Shown here: piece after piece, positions 53,311-62,257 of the stretch
Numbering within the stretch: the first letter of the stretch is position 1
How the letters are laid out: every line of letters starts with the position of its first letter
NCBI GenBank assembly: GCA_964446955.1
Contig: CAYUQJ010000001.1
Coordinates: 682,001-746,000, forward strand
DNA: 64,000 bases
Origin: Leptolinea sp964446955
GTDB lineage: Bacteria; Chloroflexota; Anaerolineae; Anaerolineales; Anaerolineaceae
Direction: 5' to 3'
Notes under the pieces: model-generated
Databases searched by the model: none
Told to the model about the DNA's origin: nothing
The model's input: the letters and a program-made list of their open reading frames with translations, nothing else
Made by a program: the position numbers and the translations under genes

Positions 53311-54279
53311 TTAGAAAATAAATTTATCTCCGGGACTCGCTCGTTTGTGTGCTGCTGCTACATCAGAATTCGCAATTGATAGATAATTTTGAAGCATCTT
53401 TAATGAAGTATGGCCAGTCTGTTTTTGAAGAGTGAAAATATCACCGCCAGCCCGTAAATACTCAACACAAAAATAATGACGGAATCGGTGTGGATGACAA
53501 TTTGTCACTCCAGCATTCCGCCCTAAATCAGTTAGAAGACAACGAATTGCATTTGCATCCAAACGACGATTACGTTCAGACAGAAATAATGGTTCTGTTG
53601 AATCAGAGTTATTCCGCTTTGACAAATAATGCCATAATGCGCGTTTTGAATTCCTTCCAAGATAAACAATTCGCGACTTGGTTTTTCTATTTGAATCACC
53701 AAATGGAGCAACCACAATTTCGCCTGTGATTAAATCAACATCCTGAATGTTTAGTCGACTAGCCTCACCTACTCGCAATCCAGTATCAAGTAGTAAATAA
53801 ATTAATGCGATGTCTCTGGATGCGGTTCTTCGCTTCATAGTAAATGATTTTCGTTTACTTGTTTTGGCTTCTGATGTAGATTCAGATGCTTTCAATAATG
53901 CCCGTACTTCATCTTCTGAAAATGGCAGTATGATTTTAGGATTATTTTGGGGTAGCTTAAGTCGTAAATCGGGTCGGCTCTTCAACTGAAGTTCTTCTGC
54001 CGCCCATTTGAAAAATATCCTAATCGCTTTCCACGAATTTTGTCGCGAGCTACCCGACAAAGGTTGAGAATTACCTCCGAATCTCTTTGGTTTATACTCT
54101 TCTTTTAAATAAACCATGAATCTTTGTAAATCTTGAGTGCTTATCTTTTTAACCTCAGGATTACCAAGAAATTCGCAAAGATTTTTCAGTGCTATCATAT
54201 ATAGAGTCACTGTTGATGGCGAATAGCCACTCGCACGTAAATACAATGAAAAACCTTCAATAGCTTTTAGCAAATCCAT
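53311..54279 (-). CDS. Tyrosine recombinase 2, adjacent to attR
   Basis: A 322-aa paralogue of the preceding recombinase. Conserved parts are SGYSPSTVTLYMIALKNLCEFLG, DTGLRVGEASRLNI, HPHRFRHYFCVEYLRAGG, LQKQTGHTSLKM and the tyrosine in QNYLSIA. GGAGG lies just before the ATG. The start is 119 bp from attR, so this is the likeliest integrase of the island. The 270 bp between the two recombinase genes are extremely A/T-rich with long T-runs and no gene. Confidence 0.93.
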   Translation of the reverse strand: MDLLKAIEGFSLYLRASGYSPSTVTLYMIALKNLCEFLGNPEVKKISTQDLQRFMVYLKEEYKPKRFGGNSQPLSGSSRQNSWKAIRIFFKWAAEELQLKSRPDLRLKLPQNNPKIILPFSEDEVRALLKASESTSEAKTSKRKSFTMKRRTASRDIALIYLLLDTGLRVGEASRLNIQDVDLITGEIVVAPFGDSNRKTKSRIVYLGRNSKRALWHYLSKRNNSDSTEPLFLSERNRRLDANAIRCLLTDLGRNAGVTNCHPHRFRHYFCVEYLRAGGDIFTLQKQTGHTSLKMLQNYLSIANSDVAAAHKRASPGDKFIF

Positions 54280-54350
54280 ATTACCTCCGACTGTTTACAC
54301 TCTTTTTTGGGGTATAGAACCATAGACCGGTAGCATACCTTTTTGGGCAT

Positions 54351-54392
54351 GTTAACAAGTCTGAGATAACTGACTATACGCAATCTCAGACT
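54351..54392. repeat. Right-end recombinase arm-site candidates
   Basis: GTTAACAAGTCTG at 54351-54363 is the inverse of the left-end 34244-34256 sequence. A local inverted repeat AGTCTGAGAT (54358-54367) / ATCTCAGACT (54383-54392) ends 5 bp before attR. Confidence 0.65.
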
Positions 54393-54397
54393 AGGAA

Positions 54398-54443
<46 letters not shown>

Positions 54444-54454
54444 CTAGATACAGG

Positions 54455-54482
54455 AAAAATCCCTCTTTTTGAGGGATTTTTT
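54455..54482 (+). terminator. Original terminator of tRNA-Pro, displaced by the island
   Basis: AAAATCCCTC pairs with GAGGGATTTT and leads into T6. It starts 14 bp after the tRNA remnant, as expected for the pre-integration tRNA transcript. Confidence 0.85.
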
Positions 54483-54873
54483 GCCATATATGGGGGTATG
54501 CAAATCGGTTGATTTTGCCAATTTTACGTAATGGGTGCAACCCGAAAAAAGATTTTTTGAAACAGTTGATATATTCGTTCATTCTTTCGTTCCCACCTTG
54601 CAGCATACTTTTACCAAAGTCGTTCTACTAGAAGTAACCATTTTTTGCTTTCCGAGTAATCAAGAAAACCGAGTACATCGAAGCATAATTATGAAGGTAT
54701 GTAATCACCGTACCAGACTGATTATTACAAAGGAATTAATGTCCTTATCTCATTTTTTTCGTTTTTCCTATAAAATAGGACTATTGTGGATTCCTTTTCC
54801 CGAAATATCTTTTCCCTAACTATATCCACAAAAAAATCCAATTCACTATTTCAACTTTTCAAGAGGGAACCAA
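54483..54873. other. Intergenic region before the tungstate operon
   Basis: About 390 AT-rich bases without a convincing gene. It must contain the tupA promoter; I see no consensus pair. The ribosome site is AGAGGG at about 54861, before the ATG at 54874. Confidence 0.5.
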
Positions 54874-55788
54874 ATGAAAAAGAATGCTTTGTCGCTGATC
54901 ACCTTATTAGCCATCCTGCTTTCAACCCTGACAGCCTGTGCGCCGCAAACCGCGCCCACTCCAGCTACTGAGGCTCTACCTGCCTCCACCACCGCTCCGG
55001 CTGCCAATCCGACAGAGGTATCCGCCTTACATTCAAATTCGGAAATCATTCTGGCAACAACTACCAGTACCCGTGATTCCGGCCTTCTGGATGCATTACT
55101 GCCTGAGTTTGAAAAATCCAGTGGCATTAAAGTTAAGATGGTAGCGGTAGGAAGCGGTGCTGCGCTTACAATGGGGCAGGAAGGCAATGCAGATGTGTTA
55201 CTGGTCCATTCCCCGGCAGCAGAAGAGAAATACATGGAAGAAGGTTACGGAAAAGACCGGGTACTGGTTATGCACAATGATTTCGTTATCGTTGGCCCGG
55301 AAAATGACCCTGCCGGGATCAGCGAAGCAGCCACAACAGCTGACGCGTTCAAAGCCATCGCAAATGCCGGATCAATTTTCGTATCGCGTGCCGACAATTC
55401 GGGCACACATTCCAAAGAGATGGCAATCTGGAAACAATTATCGTTTACCCCGGAAGGCGATTGGTATTTACAATCCGGACAGGGAATGGGTGAGACGCTT
55501 CGTATCGCTTCAGAAAAGGCCTGCTACACGTTGACTGACCGTTCCACATATCTTTCATTGAAAGACACACTGGATCTATCCATTCTGTATGAAGGGGAAA
55601 AATCCCTGTTAAATATCTATCATGTTATTACTGTCAACCCCAACAAACACACCAATCTAAATTACGACGGCGCGAAAGCTTTCGCGGATTGGATTGTTTC
55701 TGCGGAAACCCAGAAGACCATAGCAACGTTTGGGACAGAAGAATTTGGCCAACCATTATTCTTTGCGGATGCCGAAAATAATAAATGA
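54874..55788 (+). CDS. tupA: Tungstate ABC transporter substrate-binding lipoprotein TupA
   Basis: A 304-aa lipoprotein (lipobox LTAC, Cys22) that binds tungstate outside the membrane. After a Pro/Thr-rich linker the mature domain starts with IILATTTSTRDSGLLDALLP (about 58-77), the TupA/WtpA-type oxyanion-binding signature, and continues with DVLLVHSPAAEEKYMEEGYG and FVSRADNSGTHSKEMAIWK, both diagnostic of the TupA group as opposed to ModA. tupB and tupC follow. The later genes build the pterin cofactor, which supports a tungsten rather than molybdenum role. Confidence 0.93.
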   Translation: MKKNALSLITLLAILLSTLTACAPQTAPTPATEALPASTTAPAANPTEVSALHSNSEIILATTTSTRDSGLLDALLPEFEKSSGIKVKMVAVGSGAALTMGQEGNADVLLVHSPAAEEKYMEEGYGKDRVLVMHNDFVIVGPENDPAGISEAATTADAFKAIANAGSIFVSRADNSGTHSKEMAIWKQLSFTPEGDWYLQSGQGMGETLRIASEKACYTLTDRSTYLSLKDTLDLSILYEGEKSLLNIYHVITVNPNKHTNLNYDGAKAFADWIVSAETQKTIATFGTEEFGQPLFFADAENNK

Positions 55789-55807
55789 TGAAGTAAAATA
55801 ATCAGGG

Positions 55808-56500
55808 ATGCAAAACATTCTTGATGGAATTCTAAAAGCGATCCAATTACTCTTGCAGGGTGATCCGGAGGTTATCCAGATTACCCTGCTTTCATTACAG
55901 GTTTCCGGTGTAGCAACCCTGATCAGCCTGATCATCGGATTGCCAATTGGTACGGTCCTGGCTTTGACCCGTTTCCCCTCCCGCCAGTTCTGGATCAGTC
56001 TGATCAACACCGGGATGGCATTACCGCCGGTCGTTGTGGGTCTGGTCGTTTCCATATTCCTCTGGCGAAATGGCCCAATAGGCTTTATGCACCTTATATA
56101 TTCGCCGACAGCTATAGTCATCGCACAGGTTCTGATCGCATGCCCGTTGACTACAGGGCTGACCATCACATCCTTACAGCAACTTGATCCCCGCCTTGAA
56201 ATTCAACTCAAAGGATTGGGAGCATCGCGGCTCCAGATGGTTTTCACTCTTTGGAAAGAAGCCCGGTTGCCGTTGATCGCCGCGTTAATTGCCGGATTTG
56301 GCAGTGTCATTTCAGAGGTAGGCGCATCCATGATGGTCGGTGGGAATTTGCAGGGGGAAACCCGGGTGCTCACAACAGCCATCGTTCTGGAAACCAGTCG
56401 GGGTGAATTCGCCTCGGCGATTTCGTTGAGTATCATCCTCCTTGGCCTGGCATTTCTTGTAAATGCGGGTTTAACATCAATACAGCAACATAGGAAATGA
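55808..56500 (+). CDS. tupB: Tungstate ABC transporter permease TupB
   Basis: A 230-aa permease with five to six helices. The binding-protein-dependent coupling motif lies in QLKGLGASRLQMVFTLWKEARLPLIAALIAGFGSVISEVGA. The motifs TVLALTRFPSRQFWISLINTGMALPPVVVGLVV and NLQGETRVLTTAIVLETSRGEF are typical of TupB. The start follows tupA by 19 bp; its 3' end lies 9 bp before tupC. Confidence 0.93.
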   Translation: MQNILDGILKAIQLLLQGDPEVIQITLLSLQVSGVATLISLIIGLPIGTVLALTRFPSRQFWISLINTGMALPPVVVGLVVSIFLWRNGPIGFMHLIYSPTAIVIAQVLIACPLTTGLTITSLQQLDPRLEIQLKGLGASRLQMVFTLWKEARLPLIAALIAGFGSVISEVGASMMVGGNLQGETRVLTTAIVLETSRGEFASAISLSIILLGLAFLVNAGLTSIQQHRK

Positions 56501-56509
56501 CCCCGCATA

Positions 56510-57598
56510 ATGGAAACTTTGCTCGAAATCCGTGACCTGCAAGTCCTGGTCGAAAACAACCTGATCCTCAATATTCCAGAGTTACAAGTGAAAAGAGGAG
56601 AAGTGTTGGTGATTCTTGGTCCAAATGGGGCCGGAAAAAGCACCCTTCTCCTGACTGCCGCCGGATTGCAGAAACCCTCCTCAGGTTCCATTTACTTCTC
56701 ACAAGACAAAAGGCTTCCCAATCTCGAATACAGACGTAGGGTAAGCACTGTTTTTCAATCCCCGCTCCTGCTAAGTGAAACAGTGGATTCAAACATTGCC
56801 TGCGGATTGCACTTTCGTGGATTGAATAAGCAAGAAATACAGTCACGTGTGAACAGCTGGATGGCCCTATTAAAAATCAAGCATCTGTCCAAACGAAAAG
56901 CGACCACTCTGTCCGGCGGAGAAGCGCAAAGGGTCAGCCTTGCAAGGGCTTTCTGTCTGGAAACCGATCTGATATTAATGGACGAACCATTCAGCGCCCT
57001 CGATTCGCCCACCCGACATGAACTATTGGATGATCTGCGCGACATTCTTAAGAAAACCGGCCAGACCTGCATATATGTCACCCATGAGCACGAGGAAGCA
57101 TTGGCCATTGCCGACCGGGTGGCTGTCATGTTTAAGAGTGAAATTCATCAAATCAACCGGACAAAAACAGTATTTTCCCAGCCAGCTTCCCCAGAGGTTG
57201 CAGCGTTCATGGGTGTAGAAAACATCATTCCCGGTCAGGTGATCAACTCACACCATGAACTGCTGCAGGTCAAGGTAGATGACACCATCCTCGAAGCGGC
57301 CGGTGATATCGAAACAGGCACTTTGGTATACATTTGTATTCGCCCCGAAGATATAACCTTATTCCCTGCCGGCGAAGATATCCGGTTATCCACTGCCCGT
57401 AATCACCTGCCGTGTAAAATCACCAGGATCGTGAACCAGGGTCCCTTTTTGCGCGTTTTCCTCGACGCCGGTATCCCACTCACATCGCTCATTACCAGAT
57501 CATCACGGGAAGAAATGGAACTTGAACCGGGTAAAGAAGTGATCGCCTGCTTTAAAGTAACAGCCATCCATCTCATATCAACAGGAAAGATTGTCTGA
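56510..57598 (+). CDS. tupC: Tungstate ABC transporter ATPase TupC
   Basis: A 362-aa ATPase. Walker A LGPNGAGKST (about 36-45), signature LSGGEAQRVSLARA (about 132) and Walker B LILMDEPFSALD (about 153) are intact, followed by the switch histidine in YVTHEHEEALAIAD. The C-terminal 120 residues look like a TOBE/MOP-type regulatory domain (VIPGQVINSHHELLQVKVDD and PCKITRIVNQGPFLRVFL), which in molybdate/tungstate ATPases binds the oxyanion and blocks transport when it is plentiful. Confidence 0.93.
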   Translation: METLLEIRDLQVLVENNLILNIPELQVKRGEVLVILGPNGAGKSTLLLTAAGLQKPSSGSIYFSQDKRLPNLEYRRRVSTVFQSPLLLSETVDSNIACGLHFRGLNKQEIQSRVNSWMALLKIKHLSKRKATTLSGGEAQRVSLARAFCLETDLILMDEPFSALDSPTRHELLDDLRDILKKTGQTCIYVTHEHEEALAIADRVAVMFKSEIHQINRTKTVFSQPASPEVAAFMGVENIIPGQVINSHHELLQVKVDDTILEAAGDIETGTLVYICIRPEDITLFPAGEDIRLSTARNHLPCKITRIVNQGPFLRVFLDAGIPLTSLITRSSREEMELEPGKEVIACFKVTAIHLISTGKIV

Positions 57599-57618
57599 AA
57601 CGGAAAACTGTCTGCCAG

Positions 57619-57724
57619 TATAATTAATATATTGGGAGAATAATTTACATAATAGACACGACGATCTTACGTTGGATATTTCGTCGCACCCCATACCCAT
57701 TGTAATTGGAAGAACAACCTTCCA
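57619..57724 (+). promoter_or_regulatory. Possible promoter and operator region of the moa/moe operon
   Basis: A TATAAT lies at 57619-57624 without a clear -35. Downstream are two inverted repeats, CGACGA/TCGTCG (57659-57686) and TGGAAG/CTTCCA (57707-57724). I see no Moco riboswitch motif. Whether moaD starts a new transcript or continues from tupC is open. Confidence 0.35.
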
Positions 57725-57757
57725 TTATCTATTGTTTGAGAAATTGTTGGAGAGCAC

Positions 57758-58003
57758 GTGGAATTTACTGTTCATTTATTCGCATCCTTGAAAGAAAAAA
57801 CAGGCAAAAACCAACTACAAGTTTTAGTGGATGAACCAGTGACAGTGGCCGTCCTTCTAGAAATTATTAAAACACAATACCCTGCCCTGGGGTCAACAAC
57901 CCCCAACATATTGGTCTCTGTTAACCACAACTTCGCTATTCCTTCCCAAATCATTTCATCAAGTGATGAAATTGCCTTGTTTCCACCAGTAAGTGGCGGG
58001 TAA
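57758..58003 (+). CDS. moaD: Molybdopterin synthase sulfur carrier subunit MoaD
   Basis: An 81-aa ubiquitin-like protein ending in the Gly-Gly tail needed for thiocarboxylation (FPPVSGG). As MoaD it carries sulfur to molybdopterin synthase after activation by MoeB. The GTG start has GGAGAG just upstream. It heads a tight series with moaC and moaE. The pterin it helps to make would serve the tungsten or molybdenum enzymes of this organism. Confidence 0.92.
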   Translation: MEFTVHLFASLKEKTGKNQLQVLVDEPVTVAVLLEIIKTQYPALGSTTPNILVSVNHNFAIPSQIISSSDEIALFPPVSGG

Positions 58004-58033
58004 AAAAGAGGAAACCACACCAAAAGGAAAATT

Positions 58034-58522
58034 ATGGAACCGGACTTATCTCATATCGATGAAGATGGAAATGCACAGATGGTAAATGTGGGCGATAAAC
58101 CGGACACCATCCGTATCGCCATCGCTCGTGGCGAAGTGGCCATGAAAGCTGAAACCCTGGCTTTGATCCGTGACCACGCATTTAAAAAAGGGGATGTTCT
58201 GACAGTGGCCCAAATAGCCGGCATCCAGGCGGCCAAACGGACCTGGGAACTTATCCCGTTATGCCATCCATTGAACTTGACCAATATCGAAGTGAAACTG
58301 GAGCTGAATGAGAATCTGCCCGGTGTAATTATTACTGCTTCCTCTCATGCTATCGGTAAAACAGGTGTGGAGATGGAAGCTTTGACAGCCGTAGCCGTTG
58401 CCGCCCTAACCATTTATGACATGGCAAAGGCCGTAGAAAAAACTATGCGAATTCAAAATATTCGTCTACTCGAAAAACACGGCGGTCGTTCTGGTGACAT
58501 CATCAACGAAAGATTGGCCTAG
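58034..58522 (+). CDS. moaC: Cyclic pyranopterin monophosphate synthase MoaC
   Basis: A 162-aa enzyme for the second step of molybdopterin synthesis. The signatures MVNVGDKPDTIRIAIARGEV, GIQAAKRTWELIPLCHPLNLT (with the catalytic lysine and histidine region) and GVEMEALTAVAVAALTIYDMAKA plus LLEKHGGRSGD are complete. AAGGAAA lies before the ATG. moaA, which works before it, is not in the window. Confidence 0.97.
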   Translation: MEPDLSHIDEDGNAQMVNVGDKPDTIRIAIARGEVAMKAETLALIRDHAFKKGDVLTVAQIAGIQAAKRTWELIPLCHPLNLTNIEVKLELNENLPGVIITASSHAIGKTGVEMEALTAVAVAALTIYDMAKAVEKTMRIQNIRLLEKHGGRSGDIINERLA

Positions 58523-58528
58523 AATAAT

Positions 58529-58987
58529 ATGAAAGAATTGGCAGTCATTGTATCAATAACACATGATCCTCTTGATCTGGACGAACTACTGAAACAGATA
58601 ACCTTGCCAACAACAGGTGCGGCTGCCATTTTTACCGGGATAGTACGAGGAGAGACCGCACGTGAAGGCAGGAAGACGGAACATCTTGAATACGAAGCAT
58701 ATATCCCAATGTCAGAAGCCAAGATGCGGCAAATTGCCGATGAGATCCATCAAAAATGGCCTATCGTAGAAGGGATTGTAATTGTTCAGCGAATTGGAAA
58801 ACTGTTTCCACTTACACCAACGGTAGTCATCATTTGTACCGCCTCTCACCGTGATACAGGTGTCTTTGACGCGGCAAAGTTCGGTATTGATCGTTTGAAG
58901 GAGATCGTTCCGGTGTGGAAAAAAGAAATTGGACCTTCAGGCGAAGAATGGGTTGAAGGACAGTACATTCCAGACGCCGGTGAATAG
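58529..58987 (+). CDS. moaE: Molybdopterin synthase catalytic subunit MoaE
   Basis: A 152-aa large subunit of molybdopterin synthase. Family marks are GAAAIFTGIVRGETAREGRKTEHLEYEAYIPMSEAKM, VQRIGKLFPLTPTVVIICTASHR and FGIDRLKEIVPVWKKE with the catalytic lysines. It starts 6 bp after moaC and acts with MoaD. Confidence 0.95.
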   Translation: MKELAVIVSITHDPLDLDELLKQITLPTTGAAAIFTGIVRGETAREGRKTEHLEYEAYIPMSEAKMRQIADEIHQKWPIVEGIVIVQRIGKLFPLTPTVVIICTASHRDTGVFDAAKFGIDRLKEIVPVWKKEIGPSGEEWVEGQYIPDAGE

Positions 58988-59030
58988 ACTTATTCTCTGT
59001 TTAGAACACAGAGTTATATGAGGCCTCATC

Positions 59031-60266
59031 ATGCCAGAATTTCTTACGCTACTCCCTCCAAAAGAAGCCCTCACTAAATGGTTTTCGGCTATTGAAGCCG
59101 GTAAGCTTAAAAGTGAGGATGTTCAACTGTTGCAGGCTGCCGGCCGGGTGACATCAAAACCGGTAATCGCAGCGCACGACCTGCCTGAGTTTAATCGCTC
59201 TGCCATGGATGGCTATGCCGTTAGAGCACGCGATACAAATGGTGCCAGTGAAGGGCTCCCTGCCTATCTGAATATGGTTGGAGAAGTTCCAATGGGGGAT
59301 GTGCCGGCGTTTTCATTGAAATCAAACCAGGCTGCCATGATCCACACAGGCGGTATGCTTCCCGAAGGCGCGGACGCTGTCGTCATGCTGGAAAACACTC
59401 AGACCACCCGCCAGGGAGAGATCGAAGTTTATCGACCGGTAACAACCAATGAAAATGTAATCCTTAAGGGAGAAGATATTCACCGCGGGCAAGAGGTTAT
59501 ACCGGCCGGTGTACGGTTACGTCACGCTGAGATCGGTGGCCTGGCAGCACTGGGTTTTCAAATGGTCTCCGTTGTCAAACGCCCCAGAATCGGCCTTATC
59601 TCCAGTGGTGACGAGGTCATCCCGGTTGAAAAAACGCCATTACCCGGACAGGTACGTGATGTTAATGAATATACACTCAGCATATTGATCGAACAAAAAG
59701 GAGGGATTCCCAATTACTATGGGATTATTCCCGATAATCCTGAAAAATTACGCGTTGCGATCAACATGGCAATAGTAGAAAATGACGCCGTTTTGATCAC
59801 AGCGGGCTCTTCCGCCAGTACGCGTGACATGACATCGACAGTTATTCAGGAAGCGGGAAATCCGGGGGTACTGGTTCACGGTGTAAACGTCCGACCTGGC
59901 AAACCTACAATCCTGGCAGTGTGCGATTCAATTCCGGTGATCGGTCTTCCCGGTAACCCGGTTAGCGCCCTGGTGATTGCGACGTTATTTGTCTCTCCCA
60001 TAATAGAACGGCTTATGGGAATTAAACAGACGAAGCCCTCTGGCCCGATCTCCGCCCGCCTAAAAGTGAACATTCCCTCTATGACAGGAAGAGAAGATTG
60101 GATCCCGGTAAAGATGGAAGAACTGGAAAATGAATTTCAGGTTGATCCAATTTTCTACAAAAGCAATTTGATCTTCAATCTGGCCTCTGCCGACGGGCTT
60201 ATGCAAATTCCGCCGGCCGTTACCGGATTTTCTGCGGGTGAGATCGTCAACATATATCCAATATAA
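59031..60266 (+). CDS. moeA: Molybdopterin molybdenumtransferase MoeA (first copy)
   Basis: A 411-aa MoeA that inserts the metal into adenylylated molybdopterin. The motifs DLPEFNRSAMDGYAVRA, MIHTGGMLPEGADAVVMLENT, GLISSGDEVIPVE, the ITAGSSASTRDMT loop and GLPGNPVSALVI are intact. Full length for the family. A second, fused MoeA follows 17 bp downstream; organisms handling both metals often have two MoeA proteins. Confidence 0.95.
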   Translation: MPEFLTLLPPKEALTKWFSAIEAGKLKSEDVQLLQAAGRVTSKPVIAAHDLPEFNRSAMDGYAVRARDTNGASEGLPAYLNMVGEVPMGDVPAFSLKSNQAAMIHTGGMLPEGADAVVMLENTQTTRQGEIEVYRPVTTNENVILKGEDIHRGQEVIPAGVRLRHAEIGGLAALGFQMVSVVKRPRIGLISSGDEVIPVEKTPLPGQVRDVNEYTLSILIEQKGGIPNYYGIIPDNPEKLRVAINMAIVENDAVLITAGSSASTRDMTSTVIQEAGNPGVLVHGVNVRPGKPTILAVCDSIPVIGLPGNPVSALVIATLFVSPIIERLMGIKQTKPSGPISARLKVNIPSMTGREDWIPVKMEELENEFQVDPIFYKSNLIFNLASADGLMQIPPAVTGFSAGEIVNIYPI

Positions 60267-60283
60267 AGAGAAGGACCTGGCAG

Positions 60284-62242
60284 ATGAGCGTATATCTACA
60301 CGACATCCCGTTGGAAGAAGCTTTGCAAACCTTTCACAACGCCCTTAAGAGATTAAATTTGTGGCAAAGTTTGGAAAGTGAAGAAATACCCCTGAATGAA
60401 CACGCGGCAGGGAGAGTTCTTTCCAGTCCGGTATGGGCAAAAATATCCAGTCCGCATTACCACGCGTCCGCGATGGATGGTTACGCGGTTAAAGCAGAGG
60501 ACACAGAAGGCGCTCTTCCTTCCCAACCAGTGATCCTGCAGATCGGCAGCAAAGCTATATACGTTGATACAGGAGATCCCTTACCCGATTGGTCTGACGC
60601 GGTAATTCCCATTGAGAACGTGGAACCGATTGATGAAGAAGGTAATGTCATACAAACCCGTCTGCCATTTGCTATTCGAATCCGTGCCACAGCGGCTCAC
60701 TGGAGTCATATCCGGCCCATGGGAGAGGACATTGTCGCCACAGAACTCGTCTTGCCCGAAGGGAAAATCCTTCGCCCTGTTGACCTTGGTGCCTTGGCGG
60801 CTTCCGGTCACACATTGTTGAATGTCTCCCGCAAACCCATTGTAGGCATAATTCCAACGGGGACAGAACTGATATCCATCGGCGAACCTGTCCGGCAAGG
60901 GGATATTATTGAATTCAATTCGTGTGTACTTTCTGCGCAGATCAATGAATGGGGTGGACAGGCTCAACGTCATTCCATCGTAAAAGATGATTTTTCCAAA
61001 ATCCAAAGTGCTGTCCAAGAAATGGCCGCACACAGCGACCTGATATTATTGAATGCCGGCTCATCGGCAGGCTCTGAAGATTTTTCCGCACGGGTTATTG
61101 AAAGCTTAGGCGAGGTACTGGTTCATGGCATCGCTGTTCGTCCAGGACATCCAGTTATTCTGGGAATCGTGAATACTGGTGGTAGATCTGTTCCAGCCAT
61201 CGGCGTTCCAGGCTATCCTGTATCCGCTGCTTTAACCGCTGAGATTATCATAGAACCCTTGCTTGCCTGCTGGCTTGGCCGCCCTTCACAGCATCGCCCT
61301 ACAATTAAAGCGGCGATCACAAAAAAGGTCACCTCTCCTGCTGGCGATGATGATTTTATGAGGGTTTCTGTCGGAAAAGTCGCTGGCAAAACTCTGGCTG
61401 CTCCGTTATCGCGCGGTGCGGGCATGATCACCTCGCTGGTGCACGCTGATGGAATTGTGAAGATACCCCGTGGGATTCAAGGTTTATCTGCTGGAGCGGA
61501 AGTTCAGGTTGAATTATTTAATAATGTTTTTGAAATTGAAAATACCATAATGGTTATTGGATCTCACGACATGACCCTGGATCTTTTGGCGCAGTACCTT
61601 TCCCACCATGATCGGCGATTGGCATCAGTTCATGTTGGTAGTCAGGGTGGATTGGTCTCCCTGAATCGCGGAGAAGCTCATTTATCCGGTTCCCATTTGC
61701 TAGACCCAGAAACAGGTGAATACAATCTTTCTTATATCCGGAATTACTGCAGAGATGTCCCGGTTTCTGTCTATGGATGGGTTGGTCGTAAACAGGGGCT
61801 TCTGGTTCAGAAAGGGAACCCGAAAAACATTCAATCTCTTGAGGATCTGACAAAAAAAGATATTGTGTACGTAAACCGTCAACGCGGAGCAGGAACGCGT
61901 GTTCTGTTGGACTACCAACTGTCAAAGTTGGGAGTGGAACCCGAATCGATAACAGGTTACCGGCATGAAGAGTTCACCCATCTGGCTGTTGCAGCAGCGA
62001 TAAGTTCAGGAAGATGTGACAGCGGACTTGGAGTAGCCGCAGCAGCAAAAGCATTGGACCTTGATTTTGTCCCACTATATGATGAATCATACCAACTAGT
62101 CATCCCCAGAGCTTTCGCGGATTCAAATCTCCTTGAGCCACTATTCAAAGTTGCGATAAACATCGAATTTCAACAGGCTGTCATGAATTTACCTGGGTAC
62201 GATGTCTCTCATATGGGTGAATTCATAGCCAGTGTAGGATGA
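60284..62242 (+). CDS. MoeA fused to a periplasmic-binding-like domain
   Basis: A 652-aa fusion. Residues about 1-410 are a complete MoeA (SPHYHASAMDGYAVKAEDTEG, GIIPTGTELIS, LLNAGSSAGSEDFSARV, IGVPGYPVSAALTAEI). Residues about 420-652 form a PBP-like domain (MVIGSHDMTLDLLAQYLS, GSHLLDPETGEYN, NRQRGAGTRVLLDYQLSKLG, SGRCDSGLGVAAAAKALDLDF), also found fused to ModE-like proteins and thought to sense oxyanion or cofactor. Together with MoeA1 it may divide metal selectivity. No stop or frameshift lies between the two parts. Confidence 0.93.
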   Translation: MSVYLHDIPLEEALQTFHNALKRLNLWQSLESEEIPLNEHAAGRVLSSPVWAKISSPHYHASAMDGYAVKAEDTEGALPSQPVILQIGSKAIYVDTGDPLPDWSDAVIPIENVEPIDEEGNVIQTRLPFAIRIRATAAHWSHIRPMGEDIVATELVLPEGKILRPVDLGALAASGHTLLNVSRKPIVGIIPTGTELISIGEPVRQGDIIEFNSCVLSAQINEWGGQAQRHSIVKDDFSKIQSAVQEMAAHSDLILLNAGSSAGSEDFSARVIESLGEVLVHGIAVRPGHPVILGIVNTGGRSVPAIGVPGYPVSAALTAEIIIEPLLACWLGRPSQHRPTIKAAITKKVTSPAGDDDFMRVSVGKVAGKTLAAPLSRGAGMITSLVHADGIVKIPRGIQGLSAGAEVQVELFNNVFEIENTIMVIGSHDMTLDLLAQYLSHHDRRLASVHVGSQGGLVSLNRGEAHLSGSHLLDPETGEYNLSYIRNYCRDVPVSVYGWVGRKQGLLVQKGNPKNIQSLEDLTKKDIVYVNRQRGAGTRVLLDYQLSKLGVEPESITGYRHEEFTHLAVAAAISSGRCDSGLGVAAAAKALDLDFVPLYDESYQLVIPRAFADSNLLEPLFKVAINIEFQQAVMNLPGYDVSHMGEFIASVG

Positions 62243-62257
62243 TTTTGAGGAATTCCA

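Noticed and set aside
57599..57757. Molybdenum cofactor riboswitch before moaD
   Set aside because: Short inverted repeats are present but not the multi-stem conserved core.
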